A stretch of 64,000 nt of DNA. It comes from Pyropia yezoensis (lineage: Eukaryota; Rhodophyta; Bangiophyceae; Bangiales; Bangiaceae). This document shows positions 10,734-21,982 of this stretch, one piece after another. Position 1 is the first letter of the stretch; each line of letters begins with the position of its first letter. A program made the position numbers and the translations under genes. The notes below the pieces were generated by a model. The model was given only the letters and a program-made list of their open reading frames with translations, made no database searches and was not told the origin of the DNA. The stretch lies in assembly GCA_009829735.1 (NCBI GenBank), contig CM020619.1:11274375-11338374 (forward strand), given 5' to 3'.

Positions 10734-12467
10734 TCAAGACTTCGATTTCTTTTTGGGCCGCATGTCCTCCTCCGGCAGCGCCTCATCGGCAAGAGAGTCG
10801 GCGTCATCGTCCATCGCGTCAGCAGCAGCGTCGTCCGCCCCCTCACCATTATCATCATCGCGGCGGGGCTTGGGTGCCGCAGTCGGGTCAAAGTCCTCGT
10901 CACTCGACTCGTCCTCGTCATCCTCATCGTCGACGGCGCCCATTGCTGCGGCCACCCCCGAGCCGCTCCCCGCCCCGCCGCCACCAACGTTGCCCGCGCG
11001 GAGGGCCTCAACGTGCTCAATCGGCACGCCCTTTCCGTCAAGGAAGCGGAGGATGGCGTCAAACTCGGAGCGGTCAATGTTGCTGAAAAGAAACGCGCCA
11101 GTCCCGCTCCCCGATACGGAGACATGCATGTCAAAACGACGGTCCACGTCCAGCCGCCGAAAGTCAATCTCTTCCACGTCGTCAAAGCGGATATAAGTGG
11201 GTGGCTTGTTGACAAAGAAGAACGAGGTGTCGAGGAAGAAGAGAAAGCCCTCGTTCGCACCCAGCGCCGTGCGCACTGCCCGGTGTCCCCGGCTGGTGAG
11301 GAACGACTTGGGCATGTGCAGGGAGGTGCCCGACAGGTGACGGACGACCTTGGAAAAGACCCGCCAGGTCTCCCCCCGCTCAGTGGCAGCCAGCTTGCCG
11401 TTGTATTTGTTGGACAGCTCTTCGGCGGACAGCTGCAGACGGGCATCGATAGCGTCCTCTAGGTCAAATTGAAACACCAGGTGTGGGTACATCGTGTTGC
11501 CCTGTCGGATCGGCGGGTCCAGCGACACCACAAAAGCCACATGCTGGCCGTCTGGCTTGGGTAGCAGGAACAACCGACTGATGCTGCTGTACAAGATCTT
11601 AAAGTCCACGCTCTTGCCGTGCAGCTTGACGTGGTTGGGGAAAAGGTCCACGTCGTACCGCCCGCGGGGCACAATGACAGGCATGTCAAGAAAGGTACAG
11701 ATGCTCTCGCCAGCAAACGCGCTGGTGTCAGCGCGGCTCTTGATGCTCTCGTACAGAGACGCGGCGCGCGTTTCGTCGCTGACGTGGAAGCGTACCTCAA
11801 CGAGGCACTCGTCCTGGCGAGCGGCCGTATCATCAACGTGGAAGTCCAGGGCCAGCTCATTCTTGGATGGCATCTGCACGTTGGAGACAGAGCCAAGGGC
11901 CACCTCAAACGCGTCCTCCATCCGAGCGTTGGCCGACGCGGCGGTCGCGTCCCGTGCCGCTGCAGGCGATGACATGACGCGGCCGGCGTTGCCTTCGGCG
12001 CCATTGCCGGTACGAAACTCGAGCGAACCAGACGCTCGGTTAATAGCCACCTCCCCCCATGACCACCCCCGCACGGCTTGCTTGGCGCGTGACAGCGGCA
12101 AGCCCAGGGTGGCGGGGAAAAATGTGGCAAGGCCAGAGTAATCGCTGTCCTTGAACCCGTCGAAGCGGATGCTCGCGCCACCCCGAATGGCAACTCGCAC
12201 CTGCCAACCGCGGCTGCCACGAAGCCACGAGAGGGAGGACACCTCGGAGCGGGCCAGTGCGAGCGTGCGGGTCGTCTCCTTGGCCTTCCAAGACAGGCCG
12301 TTGGCACCCAGCTTGAGCACCCCAGACCCCGATGACTGGCCTGCAAGGTAGATGTTGCCGAAGGTTCGCGACACGCTGGGGGCAGCAGCGCTGCCGCCGC
12401 CGGGCGTGGCCCCGCCAGCACCTATAACGGCAGTGGCCGCGGCGCCCGAGGCTCCGCGGGCGTCCAT
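10734..12467 (-). CDS. SSRP1: FACT complex subunit SSRP1/Pob3 (no HMG box)
   Basis: 577 residues from the ATG at 12467, intronless. Family similarity (FGNIYLAGQSSGSGVLKLGA) begins about 35 residues in; the frame is open further upstream but that part is unlike the family. Domains in order: Pob3 N-terminal PH-like domain (~30-125), SSRP1 middle domain (~150-330, e.g. PVIVPRGRYDVDLFPNHVKL and KILYSSISRLFLLPKPDGQH), and the Rtt106-like PH domain (~340-465, FLDTSFFFVNKPPTYIRFDD). An acidic Asp/Glu tail with Ala/Pro breaks (~490-565) follows, ending in a basic RPKKKSKS. Family knowledge: with Spt16 it forms FACT, the H2A-H2B chaperone used in transcription and replication. The HMG box of animal and plant SSRP1 is absent, as in yeast Pob3. 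Confidence 0.95.
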   Translation of the reverse strand: MDARGASGAAATAVIGAGGATPGGGSAAAPSVSRTFGNIYLAGQSSGSGVLKLGANGLSWKAKETTRTLALARSEVSSLSWLRGSRGWQVRVAIRGGASIRFDGFKDSDYSGLATFFPATLGLPLSRAKQAVRGWSWGEVAINRASGSLEFRTGNGAEGNAGRVMSSPAAARDATAASANARMEDAFEVALGSVSNVQMPSKNELALDFHVDDTAARQDECLVEVRFHVSDETRAASLYESIKSRADTSAFAGESICTFLDMPVIVPRGRYDVDLFPNHVKLHGKSVDFKILYSSISRLFLLPKPDGQHVAFVVSLDPPIRQGNTMYPHLVFQFDLEDAIDARLQLSAEELSNKYNGKLAATERGETWRVFSKVVRHLSGTSLHMPKSFLTSRGHRAVRTALGANEGFLFFLDTSFFFVNKPPTYIRFDDVEEIDFRRLDVDRRFDMHVSVSGSGTGAFLFSNIDRSEFDAILRFLDGKGVPIEHVEALRAGNVGGGGAGSGSGVAAAMGAVDDEDDEDESSDEDFDPTAAPKPRRDDDNGEGADDAAADAMDDDADSLADEALPEEDMRPKKKSKS

Positions 12468-13379
12468 GGCGAAGGTACGCGCCCCCGGCAGACCAGAAGA
12501 ACGATAGGCCAAAAGAAAAAGCTGGGGAAGGGAAAATATGAGCACAGGGGGTGCGTCACCGACAACGCGTCTCCGTGAAGGCGACAACTCGTCTCCGTGA
12601 GGCGACCACGCTCACTATCCGACGGAAAAAGCGCGATAAGGCGCTGAAGCGCTGGCCTAACGAGGCCGAGGCAAAGCACGGTTTCCCGCCTCCCCGTGCA
12701 CACCCCTCATGAACGGTATTTTAAAAGTAGTTGGACGAAATCTATAAACTTCCTGGCAGAGTCTTACAGTTCGTTGACCGAGAACCCACGCCTACAGATT
12801 AATACTCTTTTCCCAATGTCATGTTCGCAATGCTCAAAGTCAAGAGATCAAAACCTGGAAACACTCTCTCAGCCAACCATTCAGGCGGATTGAGCCCATC
12901 CACCAGTGAGAAGTTGGCGCCAGTCTTGACTTCGACCATGTCGGACAGGATCGGGAGAATAGCCGTATCCAGGATAAGTACTGCCTGGATACCCACGGCG
13001 CCGCAGGTGCGCTGTAGGTACTTATGTAAGACCGTGTTCCTTAGAAACCTGCAATCGGCTGCGCGCATCCGTTTTTCCGTTTATCTATATAACAATGGTT
13101 GTCATCGCATCAAGAACGTCGTTCTGACAAACACGTTCTTTGATATGGTACGTTGCACAAAAAAATACATCGAGCATACTTTTCTCAAGCCTCCGAGAAC
13201 CTTTGGGCCACGGGCCTGCGCCAATCAGGTGCCTTCACGGTATGATCCGGTGTAATGGGCCCAACAAGGGGCGCGATGGATCCCATCCGGGAAACCGCAC
13301 CAAGCGTGCTCATCAAGCGGGACAGCCGGAGGGGGGCACGCTCGGTGGGGGGGCCGCGACGCGGGGGGTGGGGCTGGTG
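12468..13379. other. AT-richer relic stretch with one small open frame
   Basis: No confident gene. A minus-strand frame at 13068..12799 could encode 89 residues (it contains SDMVEVKTGANFSLVDGLNP), which I do not recognise. The stretch is much less GC-rich than its surroundings, which suggests an old insertion or gene fragment. Bases 13031..13055 reappear inverted, with one 4-bp gap, at 16594..16622, so part of this stretch is repetitive. Confidence 0.35.
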
Positions 13380-13410
13380 CCGTGGTCGGCGTCGACGACG
13401 GTGGGGACGT

Positions 13411-13444
<34 letters not shown>

Positions 13445-13529
13445 AGCGACGAGGACGACGACAGCGACGACGGCGACGACGGCGACGGCGACGGCGACGG
13501 CAACGGTAGCGGCGGCGGCAGCGGCGGCA

Positions 13530-13563
<34 letters not shown>

Positions 13564-13970
13564 CGGTCACGGCGGCAAGGACAGCGACGGCGACGAGGGC
13601 GGCAACGGCGACGACGACGAGTTTGCGGGGCGGGGGAGGGAGCAGACGGCGGCGGCGACTGCGACGGCGACGGTGCAGGTGGAGTCGGTTGCGACCGCGG
13701 GCGCGGTAGCCGAGGGGGTGGTGGCCGTCGCCCCGCCAGTGCCGTTGCCCGCGGTGGCGGCCACCCCGCCTACCGTGGTGCTTGTGAAGCAAGCCGCAGC
13801 CGCCGATGCGGCGTCGGTCGTGACCGCGGCGGTGGCGATGGCGACGGCGGCCTCCGCGGCGGCGGCCGACGCGGCGGCGGCGGCGCCCAACGCCCACACG
13901 GCGGCCACGGCGGCCGCAGCGGCGGCCGCCGAGGCGGCCGTGGCGGCGGGCAGGCCATAGGCGGCTGTGG
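13380..13970. repeat. GAC/GGC low-complexity tract
   Basis: Imperfect trinucleotide repeats of GAC, GGC and GCG run almost without break, with the purest GGC part near 13500-13560. All reading frames stay open here because the repeats contain no stop, giving Asp/Gly-, Thr/Ala- or Arg-rich translations. None carries a recognisable domain, so I do not call a gene. Confidence 0.7.
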
Positions 13971-15690
13971 CGACGTGTTTTGGGGGGGGTAGTGGCGGCG
14001 AGAGTGCTTAGCGGGGGGGGGGAGTGGGCGGCAGGCGGTCGCGTGGACGTTTTGGTGTGGTGGGGGTAGGCCACAGGCGACTGTGGCTACGTTTTTACGG
14101 GGGGGGCAATGGTGGCGCAGGTGTCTGGGGGAGTGGGGGGGAGGGGGGCAGGCGGCCGCGGGGATGGCTACAGGGGGAGGGCGGGGGGACGATGGTGGCG
14201 CTTCGTGAGGGGGGGGGCAGTCGGTGGGGACTGCGAGGTCGGTGTTTGGGCTGAGGGGTGTGGTGGCGGCAGCCACGCTTGGGCCGCAAGGAGAGCGTTC
14301 TAAGGGGCGGTGGCGTCCGTTTTTGGCAGAGGGCGGGGAGGGGACGTTGATTGCTTCGTTGAGGGGAGTCCGGTCACGCGCGGAGGCGGGGTTGGTGTTT
14401 GGGCGCGGGCATCTGCGGCGATGGCGAGATAATTGATAGCTGGATGGGGGTACGGAGTTCGGGTTCGTCTGCGTGAGGGGAAGACGGGCGGGGTCAAGTC
14501 ACTGCTACACCTGGAGTGGAGTGGGCGGCGGCGACTGTAGTGGCGGTGGTGCTTGCGCCACCAGCGCCGGTGCCCGCGCCTGCGCAGGCTTTTTTTTTTT
14601 TCTGTTGCGGGCGCAGGGGGTCGGGCGCGGCGGCACCGATGGGCAGGAGGGATATGCGCGGCGGGGCGGGGTACTTCTGGTGCAGCGGGAGGGGAGAGAA
14701 TCTGGTGTTGGATTGGCGCAAGGTATTGTAGGGACCGACTTTGCGGGGGCCTCGGGAGGGGCGGGGGCGGTCAGCCCGACAAGCTAAAAAGCACCAAGGC
14801 TTTTCGTGCACTTGCGCCTCTTCTCACATGAACTATGCCCCCCCCCCCCACGCCCCACATGCGCGCGACGTCGTCCCGCTTGCTCCCTGGGGCGGCGCAC
14901 TGTTAGCGCCTACGTGTAGCATCCCTGGCCCCGACTTGGCGTCGACCCGGGATGGCGACCAGAGGGCACCAGGTGCCAGAACACGCCCGCCGTGTGGGGA
15001 TGGTTGGCGGCCGTGGCCCGTGCCCGGCACTGGGATGCGGTGGACTACGCTACCCACACGTGAGAGAGGGATTTCTGATGGGTTTTTGCATATTTGTGAG
15101 GGACTTGATTTGAGAGAATTTGAGTGTGAGATTAGTGAGTGGGAATAGAATTAGTAGTGATAGTGGCCCCCGACCTGACGAGGTTAGACTCGGGTCGGGG
15201 CCACTCGGGGGTAGGGGGGGGCTACCTGGCCAACGTGCCGAGGCTCCCCCAGATGCACGTTAAGAGGGACAGCGAGGCGCCCTTGGCCCGCGCCCTCAGG
15301 AAAAAGACAACTGCGCGTTTGCTTTCCTCTTCCTCGTGTGCACCACCGTGCGTATCTGTTTGCTCTGCGAGCAGGCACGTGAGGCAACAGGCATACCACT
15401 CTCGTAGCTCCCCTTTCTGTGTTACCTGTCCCTTTCCCCCGAGGGATATTGACACGTGTCTGAGAGGATCGAGTTTTATACCACACTACGCACCCATCTG
15501 GGCACACCCCCCCGCACCGCGCTCCGTTCGCCGAAGGTGGACCACAGTGAAAGGCAGTCCTTGGCTTGCAAAAGTAAGTTATAATTTTCATGTACAGGTG
15601 ACCCGAACAGTGGTGTACAGGTGGCGTACAGTAATGAACCTCAGTGGGCTACTTGTACACATGGACCTGTCATATAACCGCGTACACACT
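13971..15690. other. G-rich non-coding stretch with one strong hairpin
   Basis: Mostly G-tract-rich DNA to about 14800, then mixed sequence. At 15163..15204 an inverted repeat has 8-bp exact ends (GTGGCCCC and GGGGCCAC) extended by an imperfect GACC/GGTC stem around a short loop. No gene, tRNA or rRNA is seen. Confidence 0.4.
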
Positions 15691-15721
15691 GTAGCTCCTA
15701 TCGTCCTCGTGGTGTGGGTCT

Positions 15722-16285
15722 CAGGGTTGAGAGGCGATAATTATTGAGTCAAAAATATCGAGTAAATTATCAGAAAAGAATAACGTTCAGGAGACCCCGA
15801 ACGATAATGATTACCAGACGTCCACGTGTTCCACCACGTGTCGGATCGGAGGCCCATCAGACCAGACCGGCCCGCCTGATCACGCGGCAGTGCCGCACCC
15901 TGTCGTCGTCTTCGGAACTGTGTGCGTAGCCGCGATACAGTACGGCAGCGTGCCCAGCCAATATCCGGACCCACACCACGAGGACGATAGGAGCTACCTA
16001 CGCCGACTAGGACTTCACATCCTCCTCGGCGTACTGTACACGGCGGGTGCGGCCGCCCCACGCGGCACGTTCTCCGCCGCCTGCGTACTACGCGGCCCAA
16101 TTTAGGCTCTACGCCCTTTCCGAAAGCCGTGTCCGCAGCTCGTCAGGCGGCTCGTGTTGGGCACGACGTGGTTAATTCATTGCTGTCATCCTAACACGTG
16201 GCTCCTGGGCGATAACTATCAGAAACGAATAATTATCGCATGTTTTTGCTGTCGATGGATGCTTTCGCAAAATATATCAACCCTG
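15722..16285 (+). mobile_element. hAT-like MITE, copy A (564 bp)
   Basis: It starts CAGGGTTGAGAGG and ends ATATCAACCCTG, so the terminal repeats are CAGGGTTGA. The 8-bp sequence GTGGGTCT flanks it directly at 15714..15721 and 16286..16293. CAGGG termini with an 8-bp target duplication are the mark of the hAT superfamily. There is no coding capacity, so it is non-autonomous. Short subterminal GCGATAATTATT/AATAATTATCGC motifs occur at both ends. It is inserted into copy B of the same family. Confidence 0.8.
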
Positions 16286-16538
16286 GTGGGTCTGGACCTT
16301 GGCTGGGCACGCTGCCGTACTGTATCGCGGCTACGCACACAGTTCCGAAGACGACGACAGGGTGCGGCACTGCCGCGTGATCAGGAGGTCCGGTCTGGTC
16401 TGATGGGCCTCCGAGCCGACACGTGGTGGAGCACGTGGACGTCTGATAATCATTATCGTTCCGGTTCTCCTGAACGTTAGTCTTTTCTGATAATTTACTC
16501 GATATTTTTGACTCAATAATTATCGCCTCTCAACCCTG
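16286..16538 (-). mobile_element. hAT-like MITE, copy B (interrupted and incomplete)
   Basis: Read on the minus strand from 16538, this segment begins CAGGGTTGAGAGGCGATAAT and follows copy A closely for about 245 bp. Homology continues on the far side of copy A at 15691..15721, whose sequence recurs inverted inside copy A at about 15968-15998. Copy A therefore landed inside copy B. The other end of B was not found and it may be truncated. Confidence 0.7.
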
Positions 16539-16662
16539 CTCCACGGGCCTCAGGCGAGGCCTTGAGCGGATGCACAACATCGATTCGCATCAAATTGCAG
16601 GTTTCTATTTAAGGAACACGGTGTCGGACCCACTGTGCTGTTGTCTGGGCAACGTGTTTCAT
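16539..16662. other. Unique spacer between the MITE pair and the hAT element
   Basis: 124 bp. It includes 16594..16622, the inverted copy of 13031..13055. No gene. Confidence 0.5.
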
Positions 16663-16670
16663 GTGTCGAC
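16663..16670. repeat. Left target-site duplication of the hAT element
   Basis: GTGTCGAC, identical to 24836..24843 on the far side of the element. The 8-bp length is diagnostic of hAT transposition. Confidence 0.95.
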
Positions 16671-16686
16671 CAGGGGTTGTCAAGCG
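16671..16686 (+). repeat. hAT left terminal inverted repeat
   Basis: CAGGGGTTGTCAAGCG, matching the reverse complement of the right end exactly over 16 bp. Followed by subterminal CAAGCGTA motifs. Confidence 0.95.
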
Positions 16687-16899
16687 TACTTTTCTCAAGC
16701 GTAGTTGCGCGCAGTTTTCAAGCGTATATACGCGGTTGCTTGACTTTCTTCGAGCCGAGAGAACTACGCTTGTCCGCCGACAGACCGGAAGATTGTACGC
16801 TTGAGGTTGAGTCTGGCGCGTAGATTTTTAATTACGCAATTGGCTCGCCAAAGCGCTCGACCCGAGAGAAGTACGCCTCCGCCACCAGCACTCGCCACG

Positions 16900-17341
16900 C
16901 AGAAGTCGGGGTTGCGGGGTGTTCCCCCTCCGACCTCCCCCCGGTGGCGTTGGCGGAGGTCGCGGAGGCGGCGACAACTGCGGTGGCGGCTCGACGATGG
17001 CGTGGAGTGTTCCTTTTCCCCGATCTATCGAAGCGCCCTCCCCCTAGCCCTCCCCTTCACCCCTCTGATGTTTCCCGCGCCAGCCCCAGCTCCGCCGCAG
17101 GTGCCGTCCCGGTGCTTCCTTGGCCACTGCCGGGGGCGGCGCCAGTTCCCTTGAAGCGCCATTTGGGCTGCCACAGTCGGTGGGGCCGACCACCCGGCTG
17201 GGCGTACTTACGGTGCTGCTTTGGGAGCTGCTGTGGCGCCTTTCTCCCGGGAGCCGCTGAGGGAGCCGCGGCGCGAGCCGGCTGCGACGTCGCCACTGCC
17301 GCTGTCACCGTCGGGGGTGAGCTCGAGTTGGGCGCAGCGTG

Positions 17342-17374
<33 letters not shown>

Positions 17375-19320
17375 GCTGGGGCGGCGGCGGCTGTGGCGAC
17401 GGCGGCGGGAGCGGCGGCGGCGGTGGCGGCGGGACCTTTGGCTTGAGGCCGTTTTCGCCGGCCAACTTTGCGCCGGCGGTTTGTCTGGAGCGGACCATGA
17501 CGACCACCGCCATCGGCGACCCCTTCCTCGTTCTTGCCGGAGTGACGCTGTTCCTGCCGCACGCGGTCACGGCGGATAGCGGCGCGCTGCTCGACACCCG
17601 CGGCGCGGGGTGCTCGCGGACAGGGTGCGCGGGATAGCGTGCTCCACCGAGCTGGGGGGGGGGACGTACGTGCTGATGGAGTTTTTCCGGCCGGCGGCCC
17701 AGCGTGGCGGCGGCGACGGCGGCGGCGTCGAGGGCGGCGATGGTGACGATAGCGGCGGTGGACATGGCGGCGACGTCCTTGGCGGGCTGTCCATCGAGAT
17801 TGATATTGTGGTCACCCGCCGACCGCGAGTGGCGGAGAAGGCGGCGGCGGTAGTGCTGCACAAGCGCGGCGGTGCGGAGCGGCGCGGCGGCGTCGACGAC
17901 CGTCGATTTGGTGGCCGTGGATGCGCCACTCCGGGCGCTCTGTGCTGACGGCCAGCACGTAGGGGCGCTGGTGGACCTGGTGGAGCCGCCGCCGCCGCCG
18001 CCGCGGTTGGTCGGGGAGGTGGTGGTCGGCCCGTCGCCGCCGCCGGTGTTACCCTACACCGTCACCAGCAGCCGCTGCAGCGTCTGTGCGACGGTGCGGC
18101 TCCGGTCGCTCGCGTTGCGGCTGGTGCCGTTGGCGGTGCCGTCCGCTCGGCCGCTGTGGGTGGGCGCGGGGGGCACGCCGCCAGCCTGCCACCGCCGGCT
18201 GCTGCCCATTGCGCCGGCCACCACCTCCCCCACGGCTGCCTCCTCGTCGGGGGGCGACACACGCATGGCCGTCAGCAGTGACGACAGCGGCGGCGACAAG
18301 GGCAGCGGCAGCGGCGGCAGCGGCAGTGGCGGCGGCAATGGCTTTGGTGGCGACCGTGGTGGCGGCCGTCGGCAGCGGCCACAGCGCGTTACGGAGCGCC
18401 CATCACTGCCGCACCCCGCCACGGCGGTGGCGATTCCCCCCGCTGTCGACGCTGTGGGACTGGCGGCGGCGGTGGCTGCCGCCGCCGAGGCAGCTATCGA
18501 AGCTGCGCCTGCTAGGGAGGCGGCGTCTGCCAGGAAATTGGCGGCGGCGACGACTCTGTCGTCAGCGCAAGTTTGGCAAAAGCTCGGCCGCCTTTCGCCG
18601 CTCGTGCGGGACCTGGGCGCGCCGCCCCCGGTGGCGGCAGCGCAGGGGCACCGCGATGGCGCTGTGGTGGTGGCGCTGTCGCAGCGGCGCTGCGACGGCG
18701 GCGACGCTGGTGCGGGGGGTGGACGCGTCACCGACTTATTGGCCGGTTTGCGGTCGGGTGTGGGAGCTGGGCGTGCGGGATGCATGGCCGGTACCCGGGT
18801 TAGGGCAGCCGGCGAAGGCGGGAACGCCGGGTGGTGACGCGCCGGGCGCGCGATGGGGGTGGTAGGGGCGGTGGCGTCTGCGGCGGCAAGCTGGGCGCCC
18901 CGCTGCTGCCGGTGGTGTTTTTGAAGGTCGGCGGCCCGCCGTCGTTGCGGAAGCCGGGCGCGCTGCCGGCGCCGCTGGCGAAGGCGTCGACAGGTGGGGG
19001 AATGCCCCCGCAAGTGGGGCGGGAGCCCGTCCGCCGGCCGCCTGTGGTGCGGGAGCTGAGCGCGCCGCCGCCGATGGCAGCGGCGCGGGGGCGCCGCGGC
19101 GGCGCGGTAGCGGCGGCGCTGTCGCAGAGGTGCTGCGGCGGTGACGGCGCTGCGGCTGCGGCGGCACTGGTGCGGGGGCTGGACGCGTCACCGTCAGTGC
19201 GGACGGCCTGCGGTCGGGTGTGGGAGCTGGGTATGGGGGAGGCATCGCCGGTGCCTGGGCTAGGGCGGCCGGCCGAGGGGGGAAGTGAGGGAGAGCGCGA
19301 GGAGGCGGCGTGTTGGTGAG
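16900..19320. repeat. GC-rich low-complexity cargo of the hAT element with a decayed tandem duplication
   Basis: GGC-type trinucleotide runs are densest at 17340-17430. Two similar blocks, about 18601-18812 and 19045-19275, share motifs in the same order: GTGCGGGA, GCGCCGCC, CTGTCGCAG, GGACGCGTCACCG, TGCGGTCGGGTGTGGGAGCT, CCGGT and TAGGGC. This marks an old direct duplication offset by roughly 440-460 bp. Long frames are open on both strands, but none shows a domain I recognise. Confidence 0.55.
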
Positions 19321-21982
19321 GGGATGCTGGCCATGAGCGGGGGATGATACGAGTCGGGTAGCCGAGCAGGGTGCGGGCTCGGCGCGGGCGCCGCGTGGGC
19401 GCAGGCGTGTGGGCTGTGGGGGGGGCGGTGGAGGGGTGGGGCACCGTCGCACCGGGATTAGGGGAGAGCAAGGGATGGGACCACGCGTGTGATTCATGTC
19501 GCCCTCGCCGCGCGGACGAGAGAGTGCCAGCACGCACACACGTGGGGGAGTTTTCTTCAGCCTTTCAGTCCCCATGATGTTGCCCTCACCCCCGCACGTA
19601 GTGCCCGACGGGCGCAGCAACCACAGTGTGTCAACGTGAAAGGCGGGAGCGACTCCAGCAGGTTTCGCCCAGTCTCGACGTGTCGCGATCTCCATTGCCT
19701 CACATCTCAGTCGGTCACCCCGTCCAGCACGTATCTGCCTCCACCCCATCCTCCCACGCCCGGCTCTTTCACGACTCGTCCCGGCAGCTGCTGCCGACAC
19801 ATGGCAACACGTGAGGATGCCACTTAATAGCTTGTTGCAGTGCCCTTCGCGGACAGTGAGCTGGCGGTGTCGGTGCTTCGCGGATCGTGTCAGGCCCATC
19901 GTGGCACTCTCCACGTGGTTGCCGATCACGGGTGAGTTTGCTGTCGGTGGCCAAACGCCGACAGTCGGGCGCTGCACCTTTGCATCCGTTGGTAGGGCGT
20001 CCGCGATTAGCTGCCTTTGCCTGGAGGGACACCCATACGAGCGCGATAGCCGAGCGAGTGCTTTCACACCTGGACGCCCATCGGTATATGAGTGGGGAGC
20101 GCACGCCTGGTAAGGTGCCCGTCTGAGTCAGACAAGCAGCTGGCCTAGTGTCTCCCTCCCCCCGCCCGACTCCTGACGGCCCCCCGACGCTCATCACACC
20201 CCTGTCACGGCTTACCAGCCAAACACGTCATCCAGAGACCGCGGCCATGGCGATGGTAACAGCCTGCGCCCGTATTTCTGTGCGCGATTGAGTCTCGATG
20301 CTCTGGTGGTACGCACCGCTGGAGCTTTCCGTGCGCTGTACAGCACCTGATGGTAACTATTTGGTACACCTTTAGGGAAGGGGAGGTGCATGAGGTAGAT
20401 GTGGACGTTCTGGCCACGGTGTGACGAGGGGTCTCTGGAAAGCGGTTTGCGTGGCAATGACGAGCTCGAGTGGCTCATCGTAGCTCACTCATACCAGGCT
20501 CTGACGCGCCTTTCATGCCTTTCCACGGTCTACCTCTCTGTTGATGACTGCCCCCTATGGCGTGCTGCACATCAGGGTTCCACATGCTTCATTGGGGGAT
20601 GGACACAAGGCCACCAGTGGATCAGCGGCAAGCCGGCCGATACCCGCAGACCATCACCGGAATTCGCACTGCGCCCTCCGACCACGACGCTCAGACGGCG
20701 ACGGGCCAGCCCTACCCGGCAGAACCTACTTGACATCACCATGACAAGATGGCCTTTCTGGTATCACCATCCACGCTCTTGAAGTGGAGGCCTCGAGTCC
20801 AGCCAGGGCATCCCAGCCGCTACACGATGACTACGCAGCAGCATCCGCGTGGCACCAATCGGTTGGTCGTGCCAGGCCTGCGGTGGTGATGAGCTTCAGC
20901 CCCACCCACACCTTCCCACGGCATCTACTTTACGCGTAAGGACTCCCCACCGAAGAGACCCGGCTGGCCCACATGATTGCGGCCGCGCGGGCAGAGTCGG
21001 GGTTGCATGCCTGTGCGCAGCCCGTCGTGAAGTGCGGCGGCAAGCTTGCGAACCCGATGGCCCTCAACCGCAGCGATGGCTAACCCCTGCACCCGGTCAA
21101 CTGAGAGCGGTGTGAGTCCATGGTCCCCACTAGTGTGGAAGAGGCTGTTGCAGCGCTGCCTGGTGCCCCCATTGCACGCAGAGACAAGGTAAGTGCGCTT
21201 CCATTCCAGCACGTGCTATCACTGCCGCGTCAACTGTGCCTGTCTTGTGTGCTTTACGTGCTCGCTGCGCATGTTCCCTATGCTCCTATGCCGCCACCGC
21301 TACCTGCACATCAAGGCGGACACGTGGGGAGGCACGTGGATGGTGATAGGGCTGCTCTGTGCACACTTAATTAGGTTACTAACTGCGCGTTCTTCCGTGG
21401 CACTCCGTGGATTGCCTACTTTTACGACTGTGTGCGCCCCTTTACTCAAGACTTGAAGTCGATGACACACGCAGGCCCAGGTACGACACCGCCTCACACT
21501 TGCCAACGCGCACCCGCGCGCCACGTGACCCCGCGCGGCTGCAGCCATTCGTGGGGCGACCTCATGCAGCCGCCACCACTGGTTACGTCACTTGGCATCT
21601 CTCCGCAAGTACGTGGCGCGCCGAGGGCAGTGGCAGACGAGTCGGCGTACGTGTCCTCTCGAGTGGCACGCCATGGCAGTCCCACCGCGGTGCTCTATGC
21701 GGCAGCCCAGCCACCACGCAACGTTGGCAAGTCGGCAGGCACTTTCTTTTGCGACGCCTGCAACGTTCCAGACTGCAGCGAGTGCGTGATGGGCGCAAGC
21801 AGCTGATTCACGACGCTCGTTGCGGGCCCTTCGCGTTTTCAGCCGGGCTCTTGAGTATGATCGATGCCAACGACGTCGGTCTCGCTGCCTGCCCGCCCTC
21901 TTCACGCGCTTTCAATGCCCTCCTTGCGCTCGACTGTTGTCGTCGACCACTCTGTACCCGGCAACCCCACCTGGCCCACCCC
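19321..21982. other. hAT interior upstream of the transposase, no confident gene
   Basis: Mixed-composition DNA. A Cys-rich coding segment at about 21744..21803 (CDACNVPDCSEC) resembles the C-terminal Cys finger of piggyBac-type transposases. A strong splice-donor-like AAG/GTAAGT lies at 21186-21194. Neither is enough to call a gene. Confidence 0.3.

Noticed and set aside
13382-13960. Long frames encoding Asp/Gly-rich or Ala-rich proteins
   Set aside because: Trinucleotide repeats leave every frame open; no domain, and both strands are equally open.
16539-16546. CTCCACGG as a target duplication of MITE copy B
   Set aside because: No matching 8-mer was found upstream; copy B seems incomplete.
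17221-18840. Several 200-320 codon frames in the hAT cargo
   Set aside because: Low-complexity GC-rich DNA, open on both strands, no recognisable motif. Kept as repeat/cargo.
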